A DNA stretch of 64,000 bases from Physcomitrium patens (Eukaryota; Streptophyta; Bryopsida; Funariales; Funariaceae). Position 1 is the first letter of the stretch. Each line of letters begins with the position of its first letter. The stretch lies in contig NC_037266.1 of NCBI RefSeq assembly GCF_000002425.4, positions 4,287,350 through 4,351,349 of the forward strand, given 5' to 3'. The translations under genes were made by a program, and so were the position numbers. The notes under the pieces are model-generated. The model did not search any database. It had not been told where the DNA came from and saw only the letters and a list, made by a program, of their open reading frames with translations. Shown here piece by piece: positions 12,618-25,400 of this stretch.

Positions 12618-14042
12618 TTACTTCGAGTATTTTATTGAACGGAGCTCCCATGCACCTTCTCCATCGATCAGTCGCAGCTCCATGTCATGATAGGGAATCA
12701 AAGCAGGTCGCTACAACAACAAAGACAAGTGAGAGCGATCAGAAAAGTAAGCACTGAATGCATGAGAGCAGAAGCGGAATTATACGACTATTTAACAATA
12801 TAACGCATGATGCCGATCTTGAAAGAAGGTGAAGCAGATGATTTGGTAACCCATCCCAATGCACAACCTGAGAAATAGTGACAACCGATATGCCTAGAGC
12901 CTGAGCTTTCTTATACAAGCCTTCCTCCACATCCACGCTAGTGGCACTGCACATAACATGAAAAGGCCACATTAAGGAACATTTCTAGGCTTGATTCAAT
13001 TACCAGACCCTTGGAGAACACTTATTTCTGGAGGTAAAATGGAAATACACGGACACACGAACTTCCCAAGCAAGTTTGCTGAACCGCATGAGAAAACATA
13101 CGCAGAATTCAATAATGTTTTTCCATGCAAAAAGTAATTTTGTGGTGATTAAATAGAAAAATGGATGATGGAATTTACTTGGTGCACTCGTCAAGAATTC
13201 CAAACTTGGGATGATGGAAGAATAGTCGTGCCTGTTGACAGCCAACTAATTAGTAAGAACCCTTGCTGAAGGTAGATGATCAGTGAATGACTGTAAATCA
13301 ACCTTAGACGTAAATCTTCAAAAATCTTCAAAAAAGACGTCTTAAAGTTCGAAGTCTCGTGATCTGTTTTCGATCCTCACAAAACCTCGCAATTTCCGGT
13401 TCATGAACTTACCATTCCAAGCCTTTGCTGCTCTCCAAGCGAGAGCATGTCCTCCCAATTGGCAGTAGCATCCCATCCCCCTTCCCGGTCCAGCAGGTAA
13501 ACCAACCTCACATCCTCCAAGATTGTTCGTAATCGACTGTCAAGTATCTCTAAAGAGTGATCTGATGAACCCGTCGCGAGTACGTTACCAATTTTTGAAC
13601 CTACTGCATAATGTGTCATACAAAAGTCCGCGAGGATTGCCGAATTGACAGTCAGTAACTGATTGTCTGGAATTAAGCTTTGGTAGACTATCAAAGCAAA
13701 CATATAACGATTAAGTAAATAGATTGTAGACCATATAAAGAACTAAAATCTCACGAAGTACTTCTTTGACCGCGCTCTACTCACCTTGCTGATATTCAAA
13801 TTGGGCTTTCAATTTTGCATCTCCTAATGTCAATGGGTAAATAATTTGGTCTCGAAGGGTTCCAAGTGCAGTGTAAGGACGTTGAGGGACGTAGAAGATG
13901 TCTCGACTGAACCCAGTACTCGCTTGAGAGCCAATGTCACTTCCTAAAACAAGCTGACCAGGCTTGGCAATATGCCCACTCGCTGCTGGCCACAAACCTC
14001 CCAAGACCCGGAAAAGGGACGATTTACCACTGCCATTGGGAC
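12618..14042 (-). other. Nucleotide-binding domain 2 exons, with Gln at the switch-His position
   Basis: Exons 22-26 encode Walker [44 protein letters not shown] and then SQRPAL, where the first domain has SHRPAL. As I recall, Arabidopsis CTS also has Gln there, so this looks like a conserved asymmetry and not decay. The last exon ends at a TAA at 12618-12620, after [13 protein letters not shown] and a short tail. Confidence 0.9.
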
Positions 14043-17000
14043 CTGCCATTCAAGGAAAAACAAAGAACAAAGACACATCAATATAACAAAACGCAGGATG
14101 CAACACGACACTGCATCTTTATTTACGCAACAGCCCAGAGACGAATGTGATTTCATAGTGAATCCACTAATTAACGATATCTTTTAACAGGCCAGTTGCA
14201 TTCACCTGTTACAAGCAAGCTCTTGCCAGCAGGAACCCTCATGGACAATTTGCGAGCCAATATTTTTTGTCCTGGTGTCACAATATCCACATCCTCGAAT
14301 ACAATATCTTGATTAACCTCCGATGATTGTCCTTCTCCAGTCAATAATAGAGAATTTGGTTTTGACTGAGCAGCGCCCGTACCTGCTCAATAGTAATTGC
14401 ACAACAGATGAAAAGTCAGTAGTATTACTTAATCGAAGGTTGAGTGGTATCGTAACTATCAATTAAGATCCTCATAGAACAAAAACACAGTAACACAACT
14501 TGCGTTATAAGAATCTACATAAATTTGCGGTATGAATACGACAGCCTCAACCATACAGATGACATGTTCAATAAAAGAGAATAGATTGACCAGACTATAG
14601 CTTTTCATAAGCTTCATCACTTCAGGACAATGCTGGAAAAACTGCAAATGAACAGACGTATAAAACACTTCAAAGCATGACATTTGAGTTTCTCATTTGA
14701 TTTTAAAATCCACGAGAAATTCTCAACAACACACACTAGGTGAATTGGAGATTATAAACTCACAAACGCATCATTAACCACCAAGTTCAACACAAGGAAG
14801 ATGCGACAGTTCCCTCTTGGATATCATGGACCAAAGACAACCATATTGTTGTTAAAAAGCACAGATACTCTTAGTTTGCGTCAAATTCTCACCATTTTGA
14901 GCAGCAATGAGCAATTCGTTCAACTCAGAAACCCGAGTAATGCCTCCAGAGAGTTCCAAAAACTTGCGATACAGTTCCAGTATATCTCCAAACGCGAGAA
15001 AACTCTGTGAGACCACAGATGCCAGGAATCGCAGGTCATGTGCGAGCTCACCTGCACAACATCAGAGTTGTATTAGGTTGCAGAATGAATCCCTTTTGAT
15101 GTACAACGTACACATGTCTGAATCTATCGACGTAAGAAACTGACATAAAAAACCACCAATATTACAACTTTCAGATGCGACTCAAACCCAAAGTATACTT
15201 CCAATCTTATGACTGGCATTATTTGCATATACCAAATATTGTAATGCAAATGCTACTCAGACAACAGAGCACTAGGTACAATTGATTTGATATCCTGGAT
15301 AGACAGGGAAGTGAATGTTTTTGATTTTTCATGGAAAATTCGTGTCTCAATAACAAGAAACATGAAATATTCAAGCAACTTCTTCAATATCTAAAATATG
15401 CAACGGAATGATCACACGCGCTTTATACGTGTTGCTTACCTTGAACAGAGGTAAGTGCACGATTTCCTTTGTGCTCCAGAGCATACATCAAGCTTAATCC
15501 CCACGTGACATTGTGCGGCAACTGTTTCGTGATGAAATCATCTGCAATACCGAATATCCATCTCTTTCGGAGCAGATCTTGAGAGTGTGAAAGCAAGGCC
15601 TTAAAACGCCCAGCCGTTACCTAGAAAAAGTAAAAATATAAATAGCAATGTAAATACGCATGCTCCAATCTACATAGTGCATGTTGCAACACGAAACAAA
15701 TTCACGTAAAACCAGCAATCGTTCTTAAGGGTAATGCAGTCATGAGGTTTCATTTCACGAGCGTACGATAAGATTTGAACTTATTAGTAGAGGACACCCA
15801 GTCTCAATGATTCTCAGAACTTACAGCTTGTTCACGAGAACCACCCCCAAAGAAAGCTATAGACTCTGCATGAGTTCTTAGCCTGGAGTGTATATATCTG
15901 CAAGAGAGGAACAATTCAAGGTCATGATCAACCTGGTCATTTATATCTTGATATATTCTAAGTCAAATGAGTGTAAGAGAACTGCGGTTTATTATTCAAG
16001 TTGCCCTTTCCATCTACCAGTACTTTATCTGAGTGCTTACTTTCATAAAGTTCACTTCGAAATCGAAATATCTCAACTTAAGAAGCATTTCATTATATAA
16101 CCACTCACTCCAGTTCTGTCCAACAATTTCTATTATTATCGTGAAGGAAGGAACTGACCGGAAGGAGCCGTCCAGCTGCTGTTCTTTACTTGTCAAAGCA
16201 CCAAAGTCTGGTGTAATAGCACGCAGGAACCCAAGTCCTAAAAACATGTAAGCATATAAAAATCCAACTCCCCTGATACCGGTCAACACTTTCATTCTGT
16301 ATGTGAACCTGCACCAATTCCATAAAAATTAACTTTCCACTGCTCAAAAGTAGAAGGAATAATCAACCCTAGTGTTTCTATTCATGACTTGTGATTTAAT
16401 TCCTATTTGTAATGAAACAATAAGTTCTGCTAAAAAAAGAAAATTGTAAAAAAAGGATTATTTTCTTGAAACCCACCACAGAATATCAACAAAAGGTTTG
16501 ATCATCCCCGTCACCAATCCTGACAAATCACCACTCAACTTCTCTATATCTTGTGTAATTCGCTGGTCGGCATCATTAGTTCCACTTTTTGCTAGATGCA
16601 TAGCCTACAGCAACTCAAAGTTTGAAGCGATCAAAAATTAGACAAATACTGAGGCATCTCGTGCAGACCAAGGCCTCACTATTTAATGCGCTACACAAAT
16701 GATCGTGGTGAAATATTGAGTCATAGAATAAGTTATATGGTAACGCAGTATTTCAAATAAGTTTTTTCAAAGCTTAGAGGTCGACTGCATCCCATTCTAA
16801 CCCAGTTACTTTGCTGCAATCTCAGAGGCAACCAGCTGACATTGATCAGTCTACGGTTATATAAGTAACCTAGCTTGCACCAATTTCTTGTGAAACTAAG
16901 CCTCCAATGAGCAAGACAACACTCGGAATTGAAACAGGAAACAAATATTGTGTAAAGTTGGTCACCTTGTAAAATCCATAATTCTTGAAATAGAGATTAG

Positions 17001-20000
17001 AGAGATGTGTAGTCAAACGAAGCCTCCAGCCTAAAGCCAACGTTGCCGTCATATGCCTGAGGACATCAAAAATATATGTTAGAAAACAGACAAATTTTGC
17101 ATGAATACTTCACAGAAAAGAAAACAGACCATGAGGGAGATAGAATAATTTATTCTTCTTGAATCTTAAGCACTAGATTGTGACACAAGCAAAGTGAGCA
17201 ACCGAGAGAGATGTTGCATTGACTGAAGCCTGTGCTCATGCAAGACCATATGATACGTGAAGGAAGTCTAGGACAAAGTCCAGACTATCTAAGAGAGAGT
17301 CTCTCTGAACTTGGAGACAGCATTCAGACGACTACTCAAAAATTGAGCAGTTGTGGTAATGTCCCATAAGAGAAACCCCAACTCAACATTTTAGAATGAC
17401 TTTAATAAATAGAATAAAAGATCGGAATGGTCAGCACAAAAAGAAAGATGGAAACCTAAGGGATGGAGCAAGAAATGCGGATACAGCACTCTGCAGTATG
17501 CTAACTCCCACAAGGCGAACGAAAGCAGCTTTATCTTGTTGCAAGACATGTTTCACACTCGTCCCTGTAACAAAACCATTCGGAGACGCACCATCAGATC
17601 TAAACGCAGGTTCCCAACTCGAAAATAAAAACATGCTGACTAAGAAGGCAACACATGCTCACTAGGTTTTAAATTGGAAACAAAGAATCAGTAATAACTG
17701 CACCTGAAGAATCATTTAATTTACTCACAATGTACGAAACACAAAACGGAAAAGATATCTCTAAGCAGAAGAGGCTTGAATACAAACGCCAGGGCACAAG
17801 AGAGGCACCGTTCAGATCAGCAATTCGGTCAGAAATCCATGTCCGGCCAAGCACAAGGAGGGCAACTGCTAACAACTGGCCGCCTTGTTTATCAGATAAC
17901 GTAGGCACCTGTCAAAACCACCATGCAAATAAATGTTGACTAGCATAAAAACTTATACTGAAAGAATAATATGTGGAGTAGTACAGAACTGCGTAGTATA
18001 TATACAAACTGGTGAAGTGTATAGAAAAAAAAATTCCGGCAAGTTAAAAACAAGCAAACAAACAAATAATGGATCATAAAACTTGTTTGAGGAGCAAACC
18101 AAGATCTTGAAGAGAGAAGAAATCCGAGAAGGCGTGTTGCGCGGCTGAATCTGCAGCCCAGATATAGCAGGAACTACTTCAAAAGGATCACGAGGTGGGG
18201 AAGTTGCTAGAACAGCACCAACATAAGAGTCGCCAGCAGTTGAATCTTGACCTGGTCCATCCTAAGAGAAAAGAGAGGCCACAAGTTCCAACTTCAGTTT
18301 GAAAATCAACCACATACACCAACAGCCCATTGCTCATCCTTCATACATTATTTGATGCAGAGAGCTTTATCAATTTTCATGGTCATGAATTCCGCATCAT
18401 GAATGTCAAATGTTATCTGCTGCTAATTTCAGGTTGATACAACGTGCATATATACCTGCCCAATATTTGTGAAAAATTGTTTCTGAACAGTTAAGGCATC
18501 ACTTTGGCGGTCTGAATGCAATTCACCATTCTGCATGTTGTCTTCATCGCGAAGCCCTACAGGCGGTTGAGTGACTGAATTTCTGTGTACAACAAACCAA
18601 TTAGACCATAGCTTAGACCTGCAGAGTGCCATGCTTTGCCATACAGTTGTTCGCACAAGTTTCACTGCATGGTTTGACTACTTCTGCAGCACTTAGGATG
18701 CGAATTGTCCTCTTTGCTCGTCAAATACTCTGATCGTTAAAGACGATTCAAGAAAAAAATGACTTACAATTTGTAATGAACGGTCCAACCTCCCTCTCCG
18801 TCAAGTGACAGAACAGTATCGTGGAAGGCTACCAGAGCAGGCCGATGAGAGATGGTCACACAAGACGTTCCCATAGCCCGTACTTGGGCACAGAACCTTT
18901 CTTCCATGTCCGTAGTAACAGCACTGGTACATTCATCTAAGATTGCAAACAAAGGCCGATGGTAAAACAGACGAGCCATTCCCAGGCGCTGTTGCTCACC
19001 AAGAGAAAGCTCATCGCCCCAAATGACCTCTTGGGATTGCGGATATCGATCAAGCAAATATTCCAAGTCGACCTAGTTCGTCACAAAAAACATCGAATGA
19101 GTACTCCAATCTACCTTTTCTAAGTAAAATAATCATGACTAAACAAATACCAACATTGTATTAGAAAGGGGACCCCCCCAAAAAAATAAAAAATATAAAA
19201 GAACAAATTCACATCGATGGTGTTTAGAATGTTGAACGATACTCGATGTCCATCTTTGACCAATGGGATTTCCTTGTAATTAGTGACATCACAAATTCTA
19301 GCCAAAAGAAAAAGAAAAAGGAAAAGAAAGCTACTCACATTCCTCAACAACTCACGCATACCCTCAGCTGTAAGGGGTTGAGTTTCTTCTGCTGAAGTCA
19401 GGGGGTAAATGAGCTGATCACGCAATGTCCCTACTGATGTATACGGACGTTGTGGCACGTAGAAGATCTCATGACTTAATGCAGAACCCATGCCTGGTTT
19501 TGCAATGCGCCCCTCCACTAAGGGCCACAGCCCACCTAGAACTCGGAACAGACTGCTTTTTCCACTTCCATTTGGACCTGTAACACAGCCATGACAGCTG
19601 TAAACATGAAATCTAAACGCGAAAAATCATTGGAAATTGATACCATCGGGAGCGGATACACTTAACGACTACCTAAGAAAAGTCCACTACAAATTGCCAA
19701 CTACTATCAACTACTTATGCCTCAACAAAAGGTTGAGGGTATGTAAGCAGACTGTAGAACTGTGTGTGCACAGCACACCAGAAAATACCAGAAAATTCGT
19801 AGAGTGATGCCTCTAAAACAACGAGTGAGATCATACCAGTTATGAGCAGATTGGAGCCTGGCTCGACTTTCAAAGTGAGCTTCTCAACAAGTGTATTCCC
19901 TGTTGGAGTGACCACCTGCACACGCGACTGCAGTCAGACTCCAAATATTTGCTTTACAAGATCCCCAAAAAGAACCCAATGGTCAGCCCTTCACTAATCA

Positions 20001-22879
20001 AGCACCTGAGTCCGCTCAGCTTATGCCTGAAACTCTCGAGAGAGTCTACTAGGCGTATTTCGATAAGCGGATAACTACAGGCTACAGCAAGGCCAGGTGA
20101 TTATTGGAGACCACTGCCACAGACGTCGCAATAATACAGAGTGAAGATCGACATCCCAGCACCTACCTTCACCCCCTCAAACTCAATGTAAGGGGCCTCA
20201 ATAAAGTAACTGCCAGAATCTTTGTTCTGAATGGTTTCACTACCACCTGCAATGCGAAGTTCCCTTGAAACCGACATGAGCTCATATATACGATCAGCAT
20301 AGCCACTGCAGTAAGAAAAACATAGAACCAAATGGTTATGACCTAAACTTCTTTCCCAACACTTCATACCATATCACATTATTGAACCTAAGATCCTAGC
20401 CACTCACAGGCAGGCTCTTCCAATGATTCAATAATCAGGAATTACTTCTGAGAACCTTGCTAAAATCAATACAAAAGGAAAAGCTCGTGAAATCAGACCT
20501 AAGACGACCAAGCTTGCGGGTATTGGAGGCCAAAGTTCCCATGGCTTGAAAAAGAGATATTATAACACTTGTATGATAACGCATCAGACTCAGCATTTGA
20601 GCTCGACCAAGAGTAGATCCATCGGGTCTTAAGCTCCCTGAGAAGAAGGGCTCAATGATTAAGACAAGACCAAATGTAGAACCCAAATATTTGAGAACGA
20701 AGTCCTGAATCATGCCAAACCACCACTGCGTGTGTAGAACTTTACTCAAGTGCCTAACCAAGGTCCTGCCATGCACACAGACGTGTCAATTCACTGAATT
20801 ATTTACATCTTGAGTATTCCTCATATGAACGCAGTGATTTGACAGCAAAGCGTCCACACATAGATAAAAGATTCTCGTAGTCACATAAATATCAAGAGGG
20901 TGAGCGCAGCATAAATCAGTACAATCTAGGCAGGGGACAACCTGAACCGTTGAGTGATGATAGAAGCTTCTCTGTCTTGGCCTCCATAAAACGCAATGCT
21001 CTCAGAATGGGTCCGCAACCGCGAATGTAGTTGGCGGTACTCGCCCTCTAATTGTTGTTCTGTCGACATGAGCCTTCCAAATGGAGGAGACAACGCCTGG
21101 ATGGTAACTCCAGCTCCTATTACATAACCCTGAAAAAAGGCAGCATAGATCTGAGTTCAGAACTAGAAACTCTCTTTCAACAAGAAAAATAAGTCATATG
21201 AGAAACACGCGAGGACTTTAAATGATATACCACGTAACATGACGTATGAACACAAAAAATGTCTCAAAGAACAAATCTTCTTAACATAGACTCAAAAGAC
21301 AGTGATAGTAGGAGGACGCAAAAATAAGAATATGTGAACGAAGTCAAAACATTTGAAAGGTTACCAGGACACCAAACGCATACTTGGGGCTTGCATATGA
21401 GCAAAGCCGCCATGTGTATAAAAGACCATCAAAAATAGCCGACAAATTTTCTTGCACAAGCTCACTCATTTCCGTAGAAAATCTGGGAACATCACTAGCA
21501 ATTCGCTGTTCCACACTGGTGATACGATGGTCAACATGTGACATCTTGTAATAAGTCATGTTCTGCCACCGAACAAAAAACACGGAGTCAATACGTTCTT
21601 AAATGATACACAGTAAATTTGACAAAAATGTGACAGCTTCGACTATGCAATTGTTACCATGTTGTTTGAGATACTAACCCCTTACGAACTACTTTATTTA
21701 ACGGATCCCACCTCAACATGTCAGATATACCTGAAAGTAGTCTGAATGAATGCGATTGGTAAGAATCTTGCGAAAACGCAAACTCAAAGCACCGGTGAGA
21801 AATTTTGTGGTGGACAAAAACGCAGACTGAAGAAAGCAGAGAATCAGGTTCTCCGTAATGAGTTTCATAAAAAGAGGAGCTCTTGTCAAAAATGCAGCAC
21901 GAAATAGCCATCCCTGTACTTTCGCTAACCTGTTGCTTAAAGCTGTTCTGAGAACCTGCGCCCAATTCAATTCCAGTAAGAAATAATTTCCACACATGTC
22001 AATCAAGTAATACACTTTGATTCGTGTGACACGCATCACATGCAAACACTAGCACTTTCTGAAGTTGAATCATTCAATTAAGATTCTTTAGAGGTACTGG
22101 AGGAGCAAGGTGAATCACACGAACTTTTCCGTCTCTAAAATAGTCCTAGGGAAAAAGATAGTAATGTCAGATATGTTAGTTAGAGGTTAAGTCAAGGAGT
22201 GATTTACAAATTTGAGGAGATGTTTGACTCAACGATGGCATGGCAGTGGCTCAGAGTGGAGAGCCTTTCCACAGAAAAGTACGGTACATTTTACTCGCTG
22301 AATTTAAAATTCTCTCCAGAACAAGATTGGCGTAAGGACAATGTGTACTACTCCAATGCTCTTATTAGTCACAGTAAACAACGTCCTACGATACACGCTT
22401 GTGGAAATGCTGGAACTTACTGAGATGGTCGCCAAGGCTAAAAATTCATTCAATCCCCCTTTGCCAATGTGGTTCAGTAATATTCCAGCCAAAAACTTGA
22501 CATTCTTTATTCCTCCCTGTTTTCGCTTATTCATTTGGCTTTGATCCTTAGCTGCACTTGCAATAACTCCAGAACTTTTATTTGTTCCGTTTCCATTCAA
22601 TGCTGGAGAGGAATCACGATGAGGTCTACGTTGCCCAGTTCGAAAATATGCTAGACCACCTCCCGCCGCCAACACAGCGGCAGCCACCACCAAAGCTTTC
22701 CTGGGGTAAAGATAATCCCTACACGAATCAGCCATGCCTCGCATTCAAGGTATCATTTCAATGCATCACTCCCTGAGAGAGAGACTCTGCTATGATTGCG
22801 GTCAAAGATGGTGATAAACTTACTTCCTTGGAAATGGAGATGGCCGTTGCAGAACACGGGAAAGCTGAGGTGTCGCCAT
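12618..22879 (-). CDS. ABCD1 (CTS/PXA1): Full-size peroxisomal ABC transporter, COMATOSE/PXA1 type (26 coding exons)
   Basis: The product should be a 1,373-residue fused ABCD transporter of the peroxisomal membrane that imports fatty acyl-CoAs and precursors such as OPDA for beta-oxidation (known role of plant CTS; Arabidopsis protein about 1,337 residues). I see two half-transporters in tandem. Half 1 has an N-terminal AAGGG segment (about residues 35-40), EQRIASD in the EAA-like loop (211-217), Walker [10 protein letters not shown] (484-492), YVPQRPY (523-529), signature LSLGEQQ (585-591), Walker B LFAILDE (604-610) and H-loop His639. Half 2 has DADQRITQD (872-880), Walker [10 protein letters not shown] (1151-1159), signature LSLGEQQ (1289-1295), Walker B FGILDE (1309-1314) and Gln1343 at the H-loop position. 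Every exon join preserves frame and collinearity with CTS as I remember it. The chosen start opens [12 protein letters not shown], which fits the length of the family's N-terminus; an in-frame ATG lies 14 codons upstream (22921). No break is visible. Confidence 0.95.
13600..13606 (-). other. Tandem CAG-TAG (NAGNAG-like) acceptor before exon 23
   Basis: Reading the minus strand, CAG (13606-13604) is followed at once by TAG (13603-13601). Both acceptors keep frame after the phase-1 donor at 13785, giving either Gly or Val-Gly at the junction, in the linker between Walker A and the signature of domain 2. NAGNAG sites are a known source of one-residue isoforms. Confidence 0.6.
19072..19577 (-). 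other. Nucleotide-binding domain 1 core exons (Walker A to start of signature exon)
   Basis: Exon 9 (19339-19577) opens inside the Walker A glycine and carries PNGSGKSS, the conserved GGLWP and the YVPQRPY Q-loop region. Exon 10 (18768-19072), which starts at the low end of this span, carries [11 protein letters not shown], the Walker B DE pair, the D-loop region and the SHRPAL switch histidine. Every residue expected for ATP hydrolysis is present, so this site looks catalytically competent. Confidence 0.93.
22701..22823 (-). other. Intron 1 with two in-frame acceptors 18 nt apart
   Basis: Exon 1 ends in phase 2 at 22824. Two AG sites downstream restore the reading frame: one ending at 22719 (exon 2 from 22718) and one ending at 22701 (exon 2 from 22700), the latter with a better pyrimidine run. 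They differ by six codons (DYLYPR or none). Alternatively transcription may start inside the intron: an ATG at 22742-22744 opens the same frame directly, with an in-frame TGA just upstream. Confidence 0.55.
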
Positions 22880-25400
22880 AATTGAGGCTACACCTACCTG
22901 CACCCATCCGAGACAAGCCATCGGCAATTCAGAAGCTCAGGTATCGTCTATGGAATTCACATTCGAGTCTGGTTCATAACAGTAATCCTTTTAATTTAAG
23001 TACCTCATACATCCCTTAAGGATGGCGACCCATCCGTGCAGGTTTAACCAATCAACACATACTTCTACATAATCTTGAACAAGTAGTTTGTGAGAACCTG
23101 ACTTAATAATTGCCAAGCTTAGCTAAGACAATCAGTTACATGGTGGAGAAATCTCTCACTTTCCTGTTCCTCTCTGATGCCAACTTAGGAAGCTAATATA
23201 AAAACTGCCATGCTGACCATGAACAAACCATTAATAATTGCCACATGTGAAGTTGGTGACACAATTTTATCACGAGAAAAATTGAATGAGGAACTCTATG
23301 CTCGGAAGGATGCAATTTTGACATCCATTGGAAACAACTATTTGACTTTGAAAGTGATTGTGGAGAGATTGCAGCTGTAGGGAGTTAGGAGAGAGACCTA
23401 GTGAAGACACGAAGCGCGAAGCATTAATCGGATTCCCGCGCCACTTCCGCGACCTCGATAAAAAGAGGTTATGCAATTGACAGGCTCCTCAAGTTTTGTG
23501 GACGGCAGAAGAGACAAGTATACACCATCTCGTTTGCTTCATCCGTAGATTAAATCACAGGAACACCACATATAACACCCCTGCAGCACTGAAAACAAAG
23601 AGGAATTGAAGGTAAGCAACTCAGATATTATATGCGACGCGAATGACAACCAAAACAACATCGAGCAGTGTTGAGATTACACTGTAATAACTGATAGAAT
23701 ATCATCATCAGAGTGATGGACGTACAAACTCGCCATCTTCTATGCGTACAAGACGAAGGCGTCACAATTGTCCAGCATGTCAGAGAATAAAGAAGCTATG
23801 ATTGTGGCCCCAAAAATCAGACATGCTACTATAGAAAACTCAACAGTTAAAACCAAGGAAGCTGTGATGTTTTTCAAATCTACAATGGAGGCACTGCACA
23901 GGAAACTAAGTATACCCTGCAATGACGCGGTCTGGGAACAGAGAAGCCATGACACTAAGGGCAACCCTGACAAAATTGAAGTCAAGTCTCATGATAGGAA
24001 GCTCAGGGACAAATTGTATTTATGTTTATAATTATATGAAAAGAAGGGGGGATGAAAAAACACGTAACAAAATCGCTCTTAAACCCCTACATAGCTTCAC
24101 ACTTGTCCAAAGAATTATTCAACAAAGAAAAGAGAGAAAGCTCAAATGCACTAAGGAGCGTCCAGAAAGTAACCACGCCCTACCTACATTGAAACCCAAC
24201 GCATCAAAATTACATCCAAGTCTAAACAAAAATAGCCCGCAGCGTCGCAAAACAAGAACGAAACCTCAAACCAGGAAACACATTACAGCTGCCACACAAT
24301 TCCGAGACACAATCATCTAAATAACACAAACAAATGATCTCCGCACGAAAGAAAAACTTAAAATCCACGACACTACATTTATTTCTATTCATCTTTCTAT
24401 TCTAAACTACATCTGTTGCTCCTCTTTCTCAGTTAACCTAGCACCAAACCCCAAGCAACAAAAACCATCAACGAGCTCAAGCTCAGGTCAAAACGCTTCA
24501 TGAAGAAAGCCTCCCGTCACAAAAGCCTCGTGAAAGCCCTATCTACGTTCTGTCTTGTCACGCCACCCTACCTATAAACCTTCTTCGCCCGCCCCACCCC
24601 CGCACCGCCCGGCCCTGTCCCCCCTCCCTCCCCTTCGCAAATTTCAAAACCGCATCAGCTAATCGCCAAACCGCAACTAAACAATACCACTGCAATTCCT
24701 CGCACAAACCTACCACTGCGTTCACAACAAAGTCGTGATCTTCGAAGTTAACCTCGCGATAGATGACTTCTTCCCTTCCTTCACCAACACTGAGATTTAT
24801 TTCTTCCCAAGATGTCTCAGTAGTACCAGTCTAATACCTTTACATGCGACACACGCAAAGCGTGAAGGCCTGAATCGCTATTGAACAGAAGCGCTACATG
24901 CGTCACTGATCGAAGGCTTCATTCAATACAAGGTGGAGCCAAACCTGCAACCACCGAGCGATCCACCAGCACCAGATCCACCAAATCAACCCTGCTTTCG
25001 TAGACTCACGGCTCTGCTTCCTTGCCTTTTCTCCTGGCTGCTGCTCCTGCCTTGACGCTCAGCAAAGCCTTGCGCAGTAACGTACGTTAGCAGTCCGGTG
25101 TCAGAATGCCGCCCAGCGTGGCATGACGTCGGGTAGGTGAAGAAGAAATTACAACAATTTCCCCTCCTTCTTCTTCTTCTTCTTCCCCTCTCTTTGTCTG
25201 CTTCTTCTTCTTCCCCTCTCTTTGTCTGCTTCTTCTTCTTCGTCCCTTTTTCCCACAGTCATCCACTCCTAAGCGGGCTCTCTCTCTCTGATTGGCTGGT
25301 CCCCTTTTAAGGACTTCGATTGAGTCCTGGGATTCCTTGAACCCTTCGGTAGCCGCCACGCTGGCGTCGTTATTTTTCCTTTCTAGTCACGGCCACGGGT
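22880..25400. other. 5' flank and probable promoter/5' UTR region of the transporter gene
   Basis: This is GC-balanced, CG-containing DNA without a recognisable gene. It probably holds the promoter and any 5' UTR exons of the transporter, which reads away from it. An in-frame upstream ATG at 22921 would add 14 codons, and the frame is closed five codons further up. The stretch at 24,590-24,640 is rich in CCGCCC/CCCC. A minus-strand hydrophobic reading frame of 81 codons (23740-23985) overlaps plus-strand hydrophilic frames of 87 and 132 codons. None resembles a family I know, so I call no gene. Confidence 0.5.
25165..25241. repeat. (CTT)n tract with a duplicated 26-bp unit
   Basis: A CTT-rich pyrimidine tract contains the unit (CTT)n-CCCCTCTCTTTGTCTG twice in tandem, followed by a third CTT run. 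Such tracts are common in plant 5' UTRs and promoters. On the minus strand it yields the lysine/arginine/glutamate-rich part of a 90-codon reading frame (25087-25359), which I do not take as a gene. Confidence 0.8.

Larger units (their letters stand above)
12618..22879 (-). other. Exon map of the COMATOSE/PXA1 gene
   Basis: Coding exons in transcript order: 22824-22879, 22421-22718, 21731-21955, 21365-21562, 20942-21129, 20499-20765, 20167-20305, 19837-19915, 19339-19577, 18768-19072, 18456-18582, 18100-18261, 17809-17908, 17456-17564, 16966-17056, 16477-16604, 16159-16308, 15825-15897, 15440-15620, 14893-15051, 14206-14382, 13785-14042, 13413-13600, 13179-13231, 12868-12946, 12618-12710. All introns are GT-AG. 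Lengths add to 4,122 nt. I placed each junction by requiring a GT/AG pair, a continuing frame and continuity with the remembered family sequence. Exon 1 is the least certain, because it rests on a good donor (GTAAGT at 22818-22823) and frame only. UTR exons are not resolved. Confidence 0.88.

Noticed and set aside
17396-17939. Plus-strand frames (89 and 69 codons) across the transporter gene
   Set aside because: They are antisense shadows of exons 13-14 and their introns.
25087-25359. 90-codon minus frame, rich in Lys, Arg and Glu
   Set aside because: Half of it is the CTT repeat read backwards; the rest is unrecognised.
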